Positions 5,510 to 6,481 of a DNA stretch of 6,481 bases are shown in pieces (the first letter of the stretch is position 1; every line of letters begins with the position of its first letter). The DNA lies in assembly GCA_003541895.1 (NCBI GenBank), contig DPLR01000695.1, positions 1-6,481 of the forward strand. The letters run 5' to 3'. The notes beneath the pieces are model-generated. The model was not told where the DNA came from. It made no database searches and saw only the letters and a program-made list of their open reading frames with translations. The position numbers were made by a program, and so were the translations under genes. The stretch comes from Cytophagales bacterium. Its GTDB lineage: Bacteria > Bacteroidota > Bacteroidia > Cytophagales > Cyclobacteriaceae.

Positions 5510-6481
5510 ATGGCACAAGCAGAATTGATCATGCCCAAGATGGGCGAAAGCATCATGGAGGCTACGATTTTAAAATGGCTGAAAAAGCCAGGCGATAAAA
5601 TCGAGCAAGATGAATCTGTTCTTGAAGTAGCTACTGATAAGGTCGACACAGAAGTACCCTCTACCTATGCTGGCGTTCTCAAAGAAATTTTGGCTAAGGA
5701 AGGTGAAGTTGTAAAAGTGGGCAAGCCAATCGCCATCATTTCTACCGAAGCTGTACAAGAAAAAACACAAGCTCCTACGCCTGAACCTTTGACCACTAAA
5801 ACGGTCGAAGTTGAAACCAAATCAATTCCGCTTGTTCAAGCCTCAACCAACGGCCACACACCCATAACTGATTATAAATCTTCGATTCGTTTTTATTCTC
5901 CATTGGTAAAAAATATTGCAAAGGAAGAGGGCATCGCAGTGGCTGAGCTTGAAACGATTTCAGGTACCGGCCTTGAAGGTAGAGTTACCAAGAAAGATAT
6001 TTTAGGTTACGTTCAGAATAGAAAATTAGGTAAGTCGATTGCGGCCACACCTTCAGTTGCGGCAATTCCGCTGGTGCCTGCGTCAATTAATGCTGGAGAT
6101 GAAATAATTCAGATGGATCGCATGCGCAAGATGATTGCCGAGCGTATGGTTGATAGCAAGCGCATTTCTCCACATGTAACTTCATTTGTTGAAGCCGATG
6201 TAACCAACATCGTGTTCTGGCGCAACAAAATGAAAAATGAATTTCAAAAGCGCGAAGGCGATGCCCTCACCTTCACACCGATATTTATTGAAGCTGTTGT
6301 TCTCGCCATCAAAGATTATCCGATGATCAACGTGCAAGTAGATGGCGACAAGATTATTAAGAAAAGAGATATTAACATAGGTATGGCTGTTGCTCTGCCA
6401 TCCGGTAATTTAATTGTGCCTGTAATACGCAATGCCGATCAATACAATATTACTGGTTTAGCAAAGGTGGTAAATGATTTG
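5510..6481 (+). CDS. 2-oxo-acid dehydrogenase E2 acyltransferase, 3' end cut off by the window
   Basis: The first 324 residues of a dihydrolipoamide acyltransferase are present, with no stop before the window edge. A single lipoyl domain (about 1-80) begins AELIMPKMGESIMEATI and carries the lipoylation lysine K44 in ATDKVDTEVPS. A linker rich in Pro, Thr and Glu (about 81-127) leads to the E1/E3-binding domain (about 128-168; YSPLVKNIAKEEGI, then SGTGLEGRVTKKDIL). A second linker precedes the catalytic core from about residue 199 (MDRMRKMIAERMVDSKRISP, FTPIFIEAVVLAIKDYP, GMAVALPSGNLIVPVIRNAD). The HxxxDG active-site motif lies beyond the edge. E2 passes acyl groups from an E1-bound 2-oxo acid to CoA and forms the core of the complex. 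One lipoyl domain and the MGESIMEATI start fit branched-chain or 2-oxoglutarate-type E2 better than the multi-lipoyl pyruvate type, but the substrate cannot be decided. No E1 or E3 gene is adjacent upstream. The ATG follows a promoter-like site. Confidence 0.94.
   Translation, partial: MAQAELIMPKMGESIMEATILKWLKKPGDKIEQDESVLEVATDKVDTEVPSTYAGVLKEILAKEGEVVKVGKPIAIISTEAVQEKTQAPTPEPLTTKTVEVETKSIPLVQASTNGHTPITDYKSSIRFYSPLVKNIAKEEGIAVAELETISGTGLEGRVTKKDILGYVQNRKLGKSIAATPSVAAIPLVPASINAGDEIIQMDRMRKMIAERMVDSKRISPHVTSFVEADVTNIVFWRNKMKNEFQKREGDALTFTPIFIEAVVLAIKDYPMINVQVDGDKIIKKRDINIGMAVALPSGNLIVPVIRNADQYNITGLAKVVNDL

Noticed and set aside
1160..6481. The idea of a single pyruvate-centred metabolic cluster (lactate, tryptophan, 2-oxo acid enzymes)
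   Set aside because: The genes lie on both strands, are separated by terminator-like and promoter-like sites, and have no shared regulator or transporter in the window; adjacency alone does not support a joint pathway.

Overview
The window looks like ordinary core chromosome from a member of the Bacteroidota, probably a Cytophagales-like bacterium. The reasons are the protein families (a Bacteroidota-type tryptophanase, a DUF4197 protein, a small secreted NTF2-like protein and a single-lipoyl E2), the near absence of Shine-Dalgarno sequences, moderately AT-rich DNA, and promoter-like sites that resemble the phylum's TTG / TAnnTTTG pattern. No mobile element, tRNA, rRNA, CRISPR array or phage gene is visible.

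Layout from left to right. A DUF4197 lipoprotein-like or secreted protein runs off the left edge on the minus strand (1-325). Divergent from it on the plus strand are a small exported NTF2-like protein (415-861) and a two-helix membrane protein of the DUF2061 family (898-1149), 36 bases apart and possibly cotranscribed. The DUF2061 gene converges on a long minus-strand gene (1160-2419) for an FMN-dependent alpha-hydroxy-acid oxidase that most resembles lactate 2-monooxygenase. A 120-base divergent promoter region separates that gene from cinA (2540-3787), the two-domain NMN deamidase. cinA ends inside a strong 13-bp hairpin. tnaA (tryptophanase, 3889-5274) follows, then a 235-base gap with a terminator-like hairpin and a promoter-like site. 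The last gene is the first 324 codons of a 2-oxo-acid dehydrogenase E2 acyltransferase (5510 to the right edge).

The genes do not form one operon: each of the four large genes has its own flanking non-coding DNA and apparent regulatory signals. Several products touch the pyruvate/acetyl node (lactate to acetate, tryptophan to pyruvate plus indole, 2-oxo acid to acyl-CoA) and cinA belongs to NAD salvage, but the sequence shows no functional coupling between them. I looked for an undescribed system and did not find one. The points most worth a second look are the tryptophanase built on a tyrosine phenol-lyase-like frame, the cinA hairpin that holds its stop codon, and the mirror-image stops of the convergent pair.
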